The notes under the pieces are model-generated. The model saw only the letters and a program-made list of their open reading frames with translations. It did not search any database and was not told where the DNA came from. Shown one piece after another: positions 48,956 to 58,797 of a stretch of DNA of 64,000 bases (the first letter of the stretch is position 1; every line of letters begins with the position of its first letter). Origin of the DNA: Helcobacillus massiliensis (GTDB taxonomy: Bacteria; Actinomycetota; Actinomycetes; Actinomycetales; Dermabacteraceae). The translations under genes and the position numbers were made by a program. Location: the NCBI RefSeq assembly GCF_014191425.1, contig NZ_JACHWP010000001.1, positions 992,001 to 1,056,000 of the forward strand, written 5' to 3'.

Positions 48956-51928
48956 ATGACTGACGCACCGCATCGCTACAACGCCGATCTCGCCGGCTCC
49001 ATTGAGGAGCGCTGGCAGGCCTTCTGGAAGGACAACGGCAGCTTCCACGCCGTGGACCCCGAGGGCGAGTTCGCCGGCGACGGCTCCCCGCTCCCGGAGA
49101 AGTCCTTCATCATGGACATGTTCCCCTACCCCTCCGGCAAGGGTCTGCACGTGGGGCACCCCCTGGGCTACATCGCCACCGACGTGCTGGCCCGCTACGA
49201 GCGGATGAAGGGCAAGAACGTCCTGTACACGATGGGCTACGACGCGTTCGGCCTGCCCGCTGAGCAGTACGCCATCGAGACCGGCACCCACCCGCGCACC
49301 ACCACTGACGAGAACGTGGCGAACATGTCCCGCCAGCTGTTCCGCCTCGGCCTCTCGCATGACCTGCGCCGCGCCCTGCGCACCACCGACGCCGACTTCG
49401 TGAAGTGGACGCAGTGGATCTTCCTGCAGCTGTTCGAGTCCTGGTACGACCCGACGGCCGAGAACGTCGACGGCGTCACCGGCCGCGCCCGCCCCATCAG
49501 CGAACTGAAGGGCGCGATCCAGAACCGCGAGGTGGATCCGTGGGCGATGGCGGAGAGGCTCGGCATCGAGCTGCCGCAGCACTGGATCGAGCGCAAGCCC
49601 TCCCCGAAGCACTGGATCGAGGGCGACTCCACCCCGTTCGACTTCCTGGTGCAGTACACCCCCGAGCAGATGCAGGAGCTGGTGGACTCCTTCCGCCTCG
49701 CCTACATCTCCGACACCCCGGTCAACTGGTGCCCGGGACTCGGCACCGTGCTGGCGAACGAGGAGGTCACCGCCGACGGGCGCTCCGAGCGCGGCAACTA
49801 CCCGGTCTTCAAGCGCCGCCTGCGTCAGTGGAACATGCGCATCACCGCCTACGCGGACCGCCTCGTGGACGATCTGGACCGCGTGGACTGGCCGGAGTCG
49901 ATCAAGCTGATGCAGCGCAACTGGATCGGCCGCAGCCACGGCGCCCAGGTGCGCTTCCGCTTCGCCGACGCCCCGTCCGCCCTCGCCGGCGGCGAGTTCG
50001 ACGTGTTCACCACCCGCGCCGACACCCTCTTCGGCGCCACCTTCTGTGCGCTCTCCCCCGAACACGCTCTGATGGCGGACCCGTCGGCCCTACCCGACTC
50101 CTGGCCGGACGGCACGAAGGACGCCTGGACCGGCGGCGCCGCCACACCCGCCGAGGCGGTCCGCGCCTACCAGCAGCGCGCCGCCTCCCTCACCGACGAC
50201 GACCGCACCGACGAGGACCGCCCCAAGACCGGCGTGTTCACCGGCCTGTTCGCCGTCAACCCGATGGACGGGCGGAAGATCCCCGTGTTCGTCGCCGACT
50301 ACGTGCTCATCGGCTACGGCACCGGCGCCGTCATGGCGGTGCCGGCCGAGGACGAGCGCGACTACGCGTTCGCTTCGGCGTACGACCTCGACATCATCCG
50401 CACCGTCCAGGTCCCGGACGACTTCGAGGAGGGCCGGGCCTACACCGGTGACGGCGAGAAGATCAACTCCCGCAGCGACGAGCTGGACCTCAACGGCCTC
50501 GGCATCGACGACGCGAAGCAGAAGGCCCTCGAGTACGCGATCGAGAAGGGCTTCGGCCGCGCCCGCACCACGTACCGTCTGCGCGACTGGCTGTTCTCCC
50601 GCCAGCGCTACTGGGGTGAGCCGTTCCCCATCGTGTACGCCAAGGACGACCCCACCACCCCGATCCCGCTGCCGATGGAGCACCTGCCCGTGCCGCTGCC
50701 GGAGCTGGACGACTTCTCCCCCACCGCGCTGGATCCGAACGACACCGACACGGAGCCGCAGACCCCGCTGAGCCGCAACCAGGACTGGGTGAACGTGCGT
50801 CTGGACCTCGGCGACGGCGAGAAGGACTACATCCGCGAAACGAACACGATGCCGAACTGGGCCGGCTCCTCCTGGTACGAGCTGCGCTACACCGACCCCA
50901 CGAACGAGGATGAGCTCACCTCCCGCGCGAACGAGGAGTACTGGATGGGGCCGCGCAGTGAGGGCTCCGTGGGCGGTGTGGACCTGTACGTGGGCGGTGT
51001 GGAGCACGCCGTGCTGCACCTGCTGTACGCCCGCTTCTGGCACAAGGTCCTGTTCGACCTCGGCCACCTGTCCAGCCAGGAGCCGTTCCATCGCCTGTTC
51101 AACCAGGGCTACGTGCAGGCCTACGCCTACACCGACGCCCGCGGCGTGTACGTCCCCGCTGAGGAGGTCGTAGAGGAGGCCGACGGCACCTTCACCTACA
51201 ACGGCGAGAGGGTCTCCCAGGAGTACGGCAAGATGGGCAAGTCGCTGAAGAACTCGGTGACCCCGGACGACATGTACGCCCAGTTCGGCGCGGACACCTT
51301 CCGCGTGTACGAGATGTCGATGGGCCCTCTTGACCAGTCCCGTCCGTGGGAGACCCGCGCCGTGGTCGGCGCTCAGCGCTTCCTGCAGCGCCTGTGGCGC
51401 CTCGTCATCGACGAGGAGACCGGTGAGGTCATCGCCGGTGACGGCGAGGCCGACGCTGCCACCCTCAAGGCCCTGCACACCACGATCGATGCGGTCACCG
51501 TGGAGATGGACAACATGCGGTTCAACACCGCGATCTCCAAGATGATCGAACTGGTCAACCAGCTCACGAAGCTGATGACCGCCGGCACCGCGGTTCCGCG
51601 CAGCGTGGTGGAGCCGCTGATCCTGATGGCGGCGCCGCTGGCGCCGCACATCGCGGAGGAGATGTGGCACCGCCTGGGCCACGAGGAGCCCCTGGTGCGG
51701 GCGCCGTACCCGTCGGCCGATGAGGCCTACCTCGGCGCGGACGAGATCACCGCGGTGGTCCAGGTGAAGGGCAAGGTCCGCCACCGCCTGCAGGTGCCGG
51801 CGGACATCACCGCCGAGGACCTCGAGGCCCGCGTGATGGCCGAGGACCGTGTGAAGGAGCTGCTGGAGGGCCAGGAGCTGCGCAAGGTGATCGTGCGCGC
51901 CCCGAAGCTCGTCAACCTGGTGATCTGA
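48956..51928 (+). CDS. leuS: Leucyl-tRNA synthetase
   Basis: 990 aa, long for the family because of inserted linkers. The HIGH motif is HVGH in YPSGKGLHVGHPLGYI. The CP1 editing domain reads VFTTRADTLFGATF and later VPAEDERDYAFA. The KMSKS loop is KMGKS in EYGKMGKSLKNSV. The anticodon-binding C-terminal domain ends KVIVRAPKLVNLVI. Two GGCCGACGGGT copies lie in this gene, both on the minus strand. It ends 88 bases before a hairpin at 52017. Confidence 0.97.
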   Translation: MTDAPHRYNADLAGSIEERWQAFWKDNGSFHAVDPEGEFAGDGSPLPEKSFIMDMFPYPSGKGLHVGHPLGYIATDVLARYERMKGKNVLYTMGYDAFGLPAEQYAIETGTHPRTTTDENVANMSRQLFRLGLSHDLRRALRTTDADFVKWTQWIFLQLFESWYDPTAENVDGVTGRARPISELKGAIQNREVDPWAMAERLGIELPQHWIERKPSPKHWIEGDSTPFDFLVQYTPEQMQELVDSFRLAYISDTPVNWCPGLGTVLANEEVTADGRSERGNYPVFKRRLRQWNMRITAYADRLVDDLDRVDWPESIKLMQRNWIGRSHGAQVRFRFADAPSALAGGEFDVFTTRADTLFGATFCALSPEHALMADPSALPDSWPDGTKDAWTGGAATPAEAVRAYQQRAASLTDDDRTDEDRPKTGVFTGLFAVNPMDGRKIPVFVADYVLIGYGTGAVMAVPAEDERDYAFASAYDLDIIRTVQVPDDFEEGRAYTGDGEKINSRSDELDLNGLGIDDAKQKALEYAIEKGFGRARTTYRLRDWLFSRQRYWGEPFPIVYAKDDPTTPIPLPMEHLPVPLPELDDFSPTALDPNDTDTEPQTPLSRNQDWVNVRLDLGDGEKDYIRETNTMPNWAGSSWYELRYTDPTNEDELTSRANEEYWMGPRSEGSVGGVDLYVGGVEHAVLHLLYARFWHKVLFDLGHLSSQEPFHRLFNQGYVQAYAYTDARGVYVPAEEVVEEADGTFTYNGERVSQEYGKMGKSLKNSVTPDDMYAQFGADTFRVYEMSMGPLDQSRPWETRAVVGAQRFLQRLWRLVIDEETGEVIAGDGEADAATLKALHTTIDAVTVEMDNMRFNTAISKMIELVNQLTKLMTAGTAVPRSVVEPLILMAAPLAPHIAEEMWHRLGHEEPLVRAPYPSADEAYLGADEITAVVQVKGKVRHRLQVPADITAEDLEARVMAEDRVKELLEGQELRKVIVRAPKLVNLVI

Positions 51929-52016
51929 GGCGGCGCCGGGGCCGTGCGACACCGATATCACCCCCTGCCTCAATAATTCAGCCCCAAATCTCCCGACAAC
52001 CAGACTGACGAGAATA

Positions 52017-52052
52017 TAGGCCGGGCCATCGCTCACGTGATGGCCCGGCCTA
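52017..52052. terminator. Strong bidirectional terminator between leuS and the accessory island
   Basis: TAGGCCGGGCCATC and GATGGCCCGGCCTA form a perfect 14-bp stem with an 8-nt loop, between convergent leuS and the small membrane-protein gene. Confidence 0.8.
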
Positions 52053-52068
52053 CTCGTACAGAGGGGAG

Positions 52069-52263
52069 TCAGAGGCGTCGTCCGCTCCCAACACCCCGAA
52101 TCACGGGAACAGTGAAGACCCCGGCCACGACTGCGGCGACACCCCAAATGACAATATTATTCGGTAGCAATGCACCGCCGGTCGCGAACGAGAATATCGC
52201 TGCCAAGAGGAGCGTAGTCGTCGCGAACATTCCGATGCCGATCAGCCACGCTGTCGTGCGCAT
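52069..52263 (-). CDS. Small two-helix membrane protein in the AT-richer island
   Basis: 64 aa from the ATG at 52261-52263, with GGAAAGGATGG upstream. It has two hydrophobic helices (TAWLIGIGMFATTTLLLAA and NIVIWGVAAVVAGVFTVPVI) and a basic end. It starts 25 bases after the stop of the disrupted secreted-protein gene, so the two formed an operon. Size and topology recall immunity or accessory proteins of secreted peptides, but I do not recognise the family. Base composition is clearly lower in G+C than in leuS next door. Confidence 0.65.
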   Translation of the reverse strand: MRTTAWLIGIGMFATTTLLLAAIFSFATGGALLPNNIVIWGVAAVVAGVFTVPVIRGVGSGRRL

Positions 52264-52840
52264 ACTCCATCCTTTCCGCGAGCAACGTTCAAGATCCAGC
52301 ACAGACGATTGCGCTACCTGCAAGGGCCGCTGCGATCGCCGCTGGACCACCGACAGCTCTCAAAACGCCCTTGAGCGCGGCGGGCCCCAATCCTCGGACG
52401 ATGGTTTTCGCTGCGAGCCCCCAGCGATACATCTTTATAGCATCAGCGATGGCAGTCCATGTGCCCGCACTCAATGCGCCTGCTGGGATTCCGAGCGCGC
52501 TTAGGACGACGCACTGGGCGTACGACTTTGCACTGGATGCTGACGCCGTTCGATCGCCCGCGATGGCAACCCGACCGTCGGCCATTGCATTGAGCTCGCT
52601 TGCCATTTTCTCAAATTTCGGCAACGCGTCACCGTATCCATCGGCAATCACAGCAGAGTCGTGGACTACAAATTTTCCACTCTTGACCGGCATATACCTG
52701 GTAAAGAAGTCTTCGAGGCCCTTGGAAATAACCTCGGCGTCCTCTTGCTGATCGCGAGAAAGAGTCAGGCCCTTTTCAGCTGCGGCAGGATCGACACCTG
52801 CCCCTTCTGCCCGCGGGGACACCCCAAGCGCAACACTCAA

Positions 52841-53065
52841 CCCCGTTACCTTGTGAGCACCCCGATGGACGGGGTCTGGTCGCTCGGCCGGGTATGGCTT
52901 TGTTGCCCTGCCATTGATGGTCCGGGGGGTGTTGCCGCCCGGTCGAGAGACACGCGTTGACCGCTGATAGGGACACGGCCCAGCTCTGTCTGAGGTCTCT
53001 TCGTAACGTGGGTGCCGGCATCGGGTGTCGAGACTGCGGCCAGCAGTGATGAGGAGGACAGCGTC
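52841..53065 (+). ncRNA. Putative IS110 bridge-RNA locus (copy B)
   Basis: Same sequence as the left end of copy A, with the donor-guide candidates at 52967-52976 and 53003-53008. The target-binding loop is therefore expected to be the same in both copies. Confidence 0.55.
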
Positions 53066-54289
53066 ATGAACACAGGGTTCGCGGTCGTGATCGGCCTGGA
53101 CGTCGGGAAGACAGCTCACCACGCGTGCGCACTCGACCCGGAGGGGAACAAGCTGTTCGACAAGCCCCTCCCGCAGGACGAGACCAAACTTCGCGAGCTG
53201 TTCACCCAGCTGCAGAACCACGGCGAAGTGCTGCTGGTCGTCGATCAGCCGAACACCATCGGAGCGTTGCCGATCGCGGTGGCCCGGGATACCGGCTGCA
53301 CAGTCGCCTACCTTCCCGGATTGGCGATGCGGAAGGCCGCGGACCTCTATCCGGGCAGGTCAAAGACCGATGCGCGCGACGCGTTCATCATCGCCGACAC
53401 GGCCCGCACCATGCCTCACACCCTCCGGCAGGTCGATCGCGACAGCGAGGTCCTCTCCGCACTGAAGGTCCTTGCCGGCTTCGACGAGGACCTCGCCCAC
53501 GAGACCACAAGGGCGCTGAACCGGATCCGGTCCCTGCTCACCCAGATCCACCCCGCGCTCGAGCGCGTCTTCGCAGGCGGGACCCTCTCGACCGGACTCG
53601 TGCTGGACCTGCTGGAGAAGTTCGGCGGACCCACCGGCCTCCGAAGTGCCGGCCGAAGGAAGGTGCTGCGGTTCGCCCGCGCGCATTCACGCCGCGACCC
53701 CGAGACGCTGGTCGAGCAGATCTTCACAGCCCTTAGCGAGCAGACCGTCATCGTGCCCGCCACCGCAGCGGTTGAGCTGGTGATCCCCCGAGTCGCTGGC
53801 CAGGTTAAAGAGCTGAAAGAACAGCGCGCGACCGTGGCCCACGAAGTGGAGGGCATGCTGGAGGACTTCCCTCTCGCCTCGGTCTTGATGAGCATGCCGG
53901 GGATCGGCATCAAGACCGCCGCCCAGATCCTCCTCGCGATCGGTGATGGCTCCGCGTTTGAGTCCGCCAGCCACCTCGCGGCCTATGCCGGGATCGCGCC
54001 GGTCACCCGCAGATCAGGCACCTCGATCCGCGGAGAGTTCCCCGCCCGGTCAGGGAACAAACGCCTGAAGAACGCCCTGTTCTACTCCGCCTGGGTCGCC
54101 TCCAACCACGACCCCATCTCCAAGGCCTACTACGATCGCAAACGCGCCGAAGGCAAACGGCACAACGCCGCCGTGATCTGCCTAGCCCGCCGCCGCTGCA
54201 ACGTCATCTACGCCATGCTCCGCGACGGCACCTACTACCAGCCACCGACAACCGCCCCTACCCCCGAGCCGACCGCTCTCGCGGCTTGA
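53066..54289 (+). CDS. IS110-family recombinase/transposase, copy B
   Basis: 407 aa, identical to copy A except Thr173 instead of Lys173. The catalytic residues D12, D60, D102, D105 and the candidate Ser317 are intact. The nearby codons of copy B (ACC CTC TCG) fit the high-GC usage of the element better than those of copy A (AAG CTT TCC). Copy B may therefore be the ancestral form, and A may have acquired a patch from a relative. Confidence 0.95.
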   Translation: MNTGFAVVIGLDVGKTAHHACALDPEGNKLFDKPLPQDETKLRELFTQLQNHGEVLLVVDQPNTIGALPIAVARDTGCTVAYLPGLAMRKAADLYPGRSKTDARDAFIIADTARTMPHTLRQVDRDSEVLSALKVLAGFDEDLAHETTRALNRIRSLLTQIHPALERVFAGGTLSTGLVLDLLEKFGGPTGLRSAGRRKVLRFARAHSRRDPETLVEQIFTALSEQTVIVPATAAVELVIPRVAGQVKELKEQRATVAHEVEGMLEDFPLASVLMSMPGIGIKTAAQILLAIGDGSAFESASHLAAYAGIAPVTRRSGTSIRGEFPARSGNKRLKNALFYSAWVASNHDPISKAYYDRKRAEGKRHNAAVICLARRRCNVIYAMLRDGTYYQPPTTAPTPEPTALAA

Positions 54290-54526
54290 CTCGAAACATA
54301 GGGACACCCCCCACTAAGGCGGATGTGGCAAATGCTCGGCGGTCAACTGTCATCCTTGAAGTAGTCACAAAAGATCCTCCTTCGGTGAGAGTGTCTGCCA
54401 TGCAACGTCGCAGCATTCTCAACTCCGACCCCTCCAGCTAAACACGATCAGGCATTTGGGTCAAGAGATCACCAAGACTGCACAAACAAGGGGTGCATCG
54501 GGGGTAAACGAGCTTCTGCCCTGCTC

Positions 54527-55879
54527 TCAGGGGTGACGGCTCCGAGGCGTGTCATGCGCCAGGTCCTTGCCCTTGGTCTCCGGCATGAACGCCATCACTG
54601 CGCAGGAGATGACCAGCAGCGCCACCACGTAGACGCCGAACTGGATCTGGTCGCCCACCCACGTGTTGAGGTACGGGGCGGTGCCGCCGAACAGGGCGAT
54701 CGCGATCGCGTACGGGATGCCGAAGCCGCTGGCGCGGTTGCCGGTGGAGAACATCTCCGCATACATCGCGGGAGCGTGGGACAGCATGCCGGCCAGCAGC
54801 ACGAGCTGCACGACGATCGCCACGACCAGCTGCCAGAACTCACCCTGGATCAGCAGAATCAGCGGAATGTACAGCACGGCGGTGCCCAGCAGGCCGCCGA
54901 TGGCGCAGGGCCTGCGGCCGATGCGATCGGAGAGCGCGCCCCACACCGGCAGGGCGAGGATGAGCGCAATGTTGCCGATCATGGAGGCGAGGAACGCCTC
55001 CTGGTCGGTGTAGCCGAGGTTCTGCTTCGCCAGCGCAGCGATGGACACCGACCAGATGTAGTAGGCGACGGTCAGGCCCGCCGTCATGAAGATGACGCGC
55101 AGGGCGCGCGAACGGTCCTGCCAGAGGGCCACGAGGACGTTGACCTTCGCCTCCTCCTGCTGCTGGCGCTGCTGCTCCTCTTCGAACACGTCGGACTCCT
55201 CCATCGAGGAGCGGATCCACAGCGCCATGAGGCCGAGGACCGCGCCGATCGCGAACGGGATGCGCCAGCCCCAGGCGTTCATCTGCGACTCGGTCAGGAT
55301 GCTGGAGAGGATGAGGCCGAGCAGCAGGCCGGCGAGCAGGCCGATGGTGCCGGTGACGTAGATGGAGGACGCCCACAGGCCGCGGTGCTCCCGCGGCGAA
55401 TGCTCCGCGAGGTAGGTCTGGGCGCTGGGAAGCTCGCCGCCGTGGGCGAGGCCCTGCACAAGGCGCGCCACCAGGAGGATCACGGAGGACCACACGCCGA
55501 CCTGGTCGTAGGTGGGCAGAGCGGCGATCAGCAGGGAGCCGAAGGAGGCGGCGAGGACGGCGACGGTCAGGGCGTGCTTGCGGCCGATGCGGTCACCGAT
55601 CCAGCCGAAGACGAAGCCGCCGAAGGGGCGGGCCACGAACCCGACGGCGAAGATCGCCATGGTCTGCAGGAACGCCGAGGTCGGGTCGTCGTCGTTGAAC
55701 GCCTGGGCGGAGAAGTAGACGGCGAAGCTGGCATAGATGTTCCAGTCGAACCATTCGAGGCCGTTGCCGACCCCGGTGCCGAGGATGGTCTTCATCGAGG
55801 ACTGCTTGGCGGCCGGCTCGGCGGCGCCGACGGATGCTGCTGTATGGGAGCCGTTCGGGGGTGTGCTCTGTTCTCGCAT
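54527..55879 (-). CDS. MHS-family MFS transporter (metabolite:H+ symporter)
   Basis: 450 aa from the ATG at 55877-55879. Twelve membrane helices. The opening GTGVGNGLEWFDWNIYASFAVYFSAQAF is the MHS signature seen in KgtP, ProP and ShiA. GWIGDRIGRKHAL and LSDRIGRRPC are the two MFS loop motifs, and QGLAHGGELPSAQTYLAEHSPREHRG is also typical. It imports an organic acid, betaine or similar solute; which one cannot be told. The loop after helix 6 is Glu/Gln-rich. It is transcribed towards the IS-disrupted gene. Confidence 0.93.
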   Translation of the reverse strand: MREQSTPPNGSHTAASVGAAEPAAKQSSMKTILGTGVGNGLEWFDWNIYASFAVYFSAQAFNDDDPTSAFLQTMAIFAVGFVARPFGGFVFGWIGDRIGRKHALTVAVLAASFGSLLIAALPTYDQVGVWSSVILLVARLVQGLAHGGELPSAQTYLAEHSPREHRGLWASSIYVTGTIGLLAGLLLGLILSSILTESQMNAWGWRIPFAIGAVLGLMALWIRSSMEESDVFEEEQQRQQQEEAKVNVLVALWQDRSRALRVIFMTAGLTVAYYIWSVSIAALAKQNLGYTDQEAFLASMIGNIALILALPVWGALSDRIGRRPCAIGGLLGTAVLYIPLILLIQGEFWQLVVAIVVQLVLLAGMLSHAPAMYAEMFSTGNRASGFGIPYAIAIALFGGTAPYLNTWVGDQIQFGVYVVALLVISCAVMAFMPETKGKDLAHDTPRSRHP

Positions 55880-55885
55880 ACGCAC

Positions 55886-55891
55886 ACTGTA
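55886..55891 (-). promoter_or_regulatory. -10 hexamer of a probably leaderless MHS transporter gene
   Basis: TACAGT on the minus strand, 6 nt before the ATG at 55879, with no Shine-Dalgarno. Confidence 0.5.
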
Positions 55892-55951
55892 GGTGCCCGG
55901 CATCTCATCCGCGTGCTCATCCTTCAGCGTGGACACACGCCCGACACACGA

Positions 55952-55988
55952 AGCGGCGCCGCACAGATCAGGTCCGTGCGGCGCCGCT
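55952..55988 (-). terminator. Terminator after clpB
   Basis: AGCGGCGCCGCAC pairs perfectly with GTGCGGCGCCGCT (13 bp). It lies 20 bases past the clpB stop. Confidence 0.7.
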
Positions 55989-56007
55989 GTGTCAGTCGCG
56001 AGCGGGA

Positions 56008-58659
56008 TCAGTCCGCTTCCTGCTCCCCGGTGACGGTCAGCGCCAGCGCATCGTCCGCGGCGTCGACGGCCACGGCGATCGTGTCGCCGTCGCGCACCGC
56101 GCCCTGCAGGATCAGGCGGGCGAGCTGGTCGCCGATCTCCTTCTGCACCAGACGCTTCAGCGGACGAGCACCGTAGGCGGGGTCGTAGCCCTTCTCGGCG
56201 AGCCAGCGCTCCGCCTGCTCGTCGACGTCCAGGCTGATGCGGCGGTCCTCGAGTCGCTGCGCGACCGAGGCGATCTGCAGGCCCACGATGTGGGTGAGTT
56301 CGTCGCGGCCGAGCGGATCGAACATGACGATGTCGTCCAGGCGGTTGAGGAACTCCGGTTTGAAGGCGGCGCGCACGGTCGCCATCACGGCGTCCTCGCG
56401 GGCCGACGGCTCCATCTCCTGATTCTGCAGGAACTGCGAACCGAGGTTCGAGGTGAGGATCAGGATGGTGCTGCGGAAGTCCACCGTGCGCCCCTGGCCG
56501 TCGGTCAGACGGCCGTCGTCCAGGACCTGCAGCAGGATGTCGAAGATGTCCGCGTGGGCCTTCTCCACCTCGTCCAGCAGGACCACCGAGTACGGGCGGC
56601 GGCGCACCGCCTCGGTCAGCTGACCGCCCTCGTCATAGCCCACATACCCCGGAGGGGCGCCGACGAGACGGGACACCGAGTGCTTCTCGGCGTACTCCGA
56701 CATGTCGATGCGGATCATGGCGTGCTCGTCGTCGAAGAGGAACTCGGCGAGGGACTTCGCCAGCTCCGTCTTGCCCACACCCGTGGGACCGAGGAACAGG
56801 AAGGATCCCGTCGGCCGGTTCGGGTCGGCGATGCCGGCGCGGGAGCGCCTCACCGCATCCGCCACCTCGGCGACGGCGCGCTTCTGCCCGATGAGGCGCT
56901 GCCCGATGATGGACTCCATGTCCAGCAGCTTCTGCGTTTCGCTCTTCAGCAGGCGGCCGGCGGGGATGCCGGTCCAGGCGGAGACGACGTCGGCGATGTC
57001 GTCCGGTCCAACCTTGTCCGCCACCAGCGGTGCGCGGTCGTCGACGGTCTCGGCCTGACCGGACTCCTCGGCCTCCTCGGCCTCGGCGAGCTCCTGCTTG
57101 AGAGCGGGGATGTCGCCGTAGAGGATCTTGGAGGCGCTCGTCAGGTCGCCGTCGCGCTGGGCGCGGTCGGCCTGCATGCGCAGGTCCTCCAGCTTCGCCT
57201 TCAGCTCACCGACCCTGTTCAGGCCGGCCTTCTCGCTCTCCCACCGGGCGGAGAGGGCGTTCATCTCCTCGGTCTTCTCCGCGAGCTGCGACTGGACGTG
57301 CTCGAGCTGGGCGCGGGACCCGTCGTCGTCGGAGCCCTGCAGGGCCATCTCCTCCATCTTCAGGCGGTCCACCTGGCGGCGCAGGATGTCCAGCTCCACC
57401 GGGGAGGAGTCCAGTTCCATGCGCAGGCGGCTGGCGGCCTCGTCGACCAGGTCGATGGCCTTGTCCGGCAGCTGGCGGGAGGCGATGTAGCGGTCGCTCA
57501 TCGCGGCTGCCGCGACCAGGGCGGAGTCGGCGATGGTGACCTTGTGGTGCGCCTCGTACTTGTCCTTGAGTCCGCGCAGGATCGTGACGGTGTCCTCCAC
57601 GGACGGCTCGCCGACGAACACCTGCTGGAAGCGGCGCTCCAGCGCCGGGTCCTTCTCGATGTTCTCGCGGTACTCATCCAGGGTGGTGGCGCCCACCATG
57701 CGCAGTTCGCCGCGGGCGAGCATCGGCTTGAGCATGTTGCCGGCGTCCATGGATGAGTCGCCGGTGGAGCCGGCGCCGACCACGGTGTGCAGCTCGTCGA
57801 TGAAGGTGACGATCTGGCCGTTGGACTGGCGGATCTCGTCGAGGACGGCCTTCATCCGCTCCTCGAACTCGCCGCGGTACTTCGACCCGGCGACCATCGA
57901 GGACAGGTCCAGGGCGATGAGGGTCTTGCCCTGCAGGGACTGCGGGACGTCACCGGCGACCATGCGCTGGGCGAGGCCCTCGGCGACAGCGGTTTTGCCG
58001 ACTCCCGGTTCGCCGATGAGCACGGGGTTGTTCTTGGTGCGGCGGGACAGGACCTGGACCACGCGGCGGATCTCGGCGTCGCGGCCGATCACCGGATCGA
58101 GCTTGCCCTCGCGGGCTCGGGCGGTGAGGTCGAGTCCGTACTTCTCGAGGCTCTTGAAGGTGCCTTCGGGGTTGGAGCTGTTCACGGGGGTGCCTCCGGT
58201 AAGGGTGGTGATGGCGGCGCGCAGGGCCTCTGCGGTGGCGCCGGAGTCGGTCAGGATGTCGCGGGCGGGGCTGGCGGCGGTGGCGATGCCCAGCAGCAGG
58301 TGCTCGGTGGAGATGTAGGGCCGGTCGTCCTCGCCGCGGGCGGCGGCGTCGGTGCGCGCGAGTCCGGCTGCTTCACCGGCTGCTTCGAGGGCGTCGTAGC
58401 CGTCGCCCTGCACGGTGGGCTTGACCACGGAAGTGCCGCTGACGCGTGGCAGGCCCTCGAGCTCGCGCTCCACGCCCCTGGTGAGGGACGGGATGTCGAC
58501 GCCGACCTCCCGGAGGGCGGCGGTCGCGATGGAGTCCTCCTGGCCGAGCAGGGCCTTGAGGATGTGCGCCGCAGTGACGGCGGGGTTGCGGCGGGAGGAG
58601 GCGGAGTGCGCTGCCTGCTGCACAGCCTCTTCTGAACGGGTGGTGAAGCGGAAGTCCAT
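56008..58659 (-). CDS. clpB: Disaggregase chaperone ClpB
   Basis: 883 aa. The ATG at 58657-58659 is chosen because AAGGAG lies 8 nt before it; an upstream GTG would overlap that site. The N domain contains [22 protein letters not shown]1 has [17 protein letters not shown] long charged coiled-coil (about residues 400-530) is the ClpB middle domain, with no UVR motif. NBD2 has [17 protein letters not shown]. With DnaK it dissolves protein aggregates. A HAIR operator lies 90 bases upstream, so HspR is the likely repressor. Confidence 0.97.
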   Translation of the reverse strand: MDFRFTTRSEEAVQQAAHSASSRRNPAVTAAHILKALLGQEDSIATAALREVGVDIPSLTRGVERELEGLPRVSGTSVVKPTVQGDGYDALEAAGEAAGLARTDAAARGEDDRPYISTEHLLLGIATAASPARDILTDSGATAEALRAAITTLTGGTPVNSSNPEGTFKSLEKYGLDLTARAREGKLDPVIGRDAEIRRVVQVLSRRTKNNPVLIGEPGVGKTAVAEGLAQRMVAGDVPQSLQGKTLIALDLSSMVAGSKYRGEFEERMKAVLDEIRQSNGQIVTFIDELHTVVGAGSTGDSSMDAGNMLKPMLARGELRMVGATTLDEYRENIEKDPALERRFQQVFVGEPSVEDTVTILRGLKDKYEAHHKVTIADSALVAAAAMSDRYIASRQLPDKAIDLVDEAASRLRMELDSSPVELDILRRQVDRLKMEEMALQGSDDDGSRAQLEHVQSQLAEKTEEMNALSARWESEKAGLNRVGELKAKLEDLRMQADRAQRDGDLTSASKILYGDIPALKQELAEAEEAEESGQAETVDDRAPLVADKVGPDDIADVVSAWTGIPAGRLLKSETQKLLDMESIIGQRLIGQKRAVAEVADAVRRSRAGIADPNRPTGSFLFLGPTGVGKTELAKSLAEFLFDDEHAMIRIDMSEYAEKHSVSRLVGAPPGYVGYDEGGQLTEAVRRRPYSVVLLDEVEKAHADIFDILLQVLDDGRLTDGQGRTVDFRSTILILTSNLGSQFLQNQEMEPSAREDAVMATVRAAFKPEFLNRLDDIVMFDPLGRDELTHIVGLQIASVAQRLEDRRISLDVDEQAERWLAEKGYDPAYGARPLKRLVQKEIGDQLARLILQGAVRDGDTIAVAVDAADDALALTVTGEQEAD

Positions 58660-58748
58660 TCCACGCACTCCTTTCGCTGGTGTCGTTGACAGTGGATCAC
58701 AGGCCGGTGGGAGTTCCCACGACCATCACTGAGAACAACGACAGCGAA

Positions 58749-58769
58749 GTTGAGTCTATTCCGCTCAAC
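58749..58769 (-). promoter_or_regulatory. HAIR element (HspR operator) upstream of clpB
   Basis: GTTGAGT-N7-GCTCAAC on the plus strand matches the HspR consensus CTTGAGT-N7-ACTCAAG at 11 of 14 positions. A TAGACT hexamer inside it on the minus strand could be the clpB -10. HspR represses clpB and dnaK in Streptomyces and mycobacteria. Confidence 0.8.
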
Positions 58770-58797
58770 CCTGCTGACGGGGCGTTTGCGGCCCAGG

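Larger units (their letters stand above)
52841..54312 (+). mobile_element. IS110-family insertion sequence, copy B (1,472 bp)
   Basis: It matches copy A (2483-3954) in the same orientation, offset 50,358 bp, except at seven positions corresponding to 3225-3265 of copy A. It is inserted in a C-run within the signal-peptide codons of a minus-strand gene. It carries the same left-end bridge-RNA candidate at 52841-53065. Confidence 0.95.
52289..54368 (-). pseudogene. Secreted-protein gene split by IS110 copy B
   Basis: The 5' part is 54368-54313 on the minus strand: GTG with AAGGAGG 8 nt upstream, reading VTTSRMTVDRRAFATSALV. The 3' part is 52840-52289, continuing LSVALGVSPRAEG. Rejoining across a C-run of four restores the frame and gives about 204 aa. 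DRRAFATSALVGLSVALG looks like a Tat-type signal peptide. The mature part is charged, then a C-terminal Gly/Ala-rich hydrophobic region (LGPAALKGVLRAVGGPAAI) ends in IVCAGS, with another Cys about 80 residues earlier. It resembles a secreted membrane-active peptide, but no family was recognised. It is inactive unless the IS leaves precisely. Confidence 0.75.

Noticed and set aside
52289-53221. A 310-codon minus-strand frame as one gene
   Set aside because: Its first part is antisense IS110 left end and recombinase sequence, also found at copy A. Only the last 184 codons belong to the interrupted host gene.
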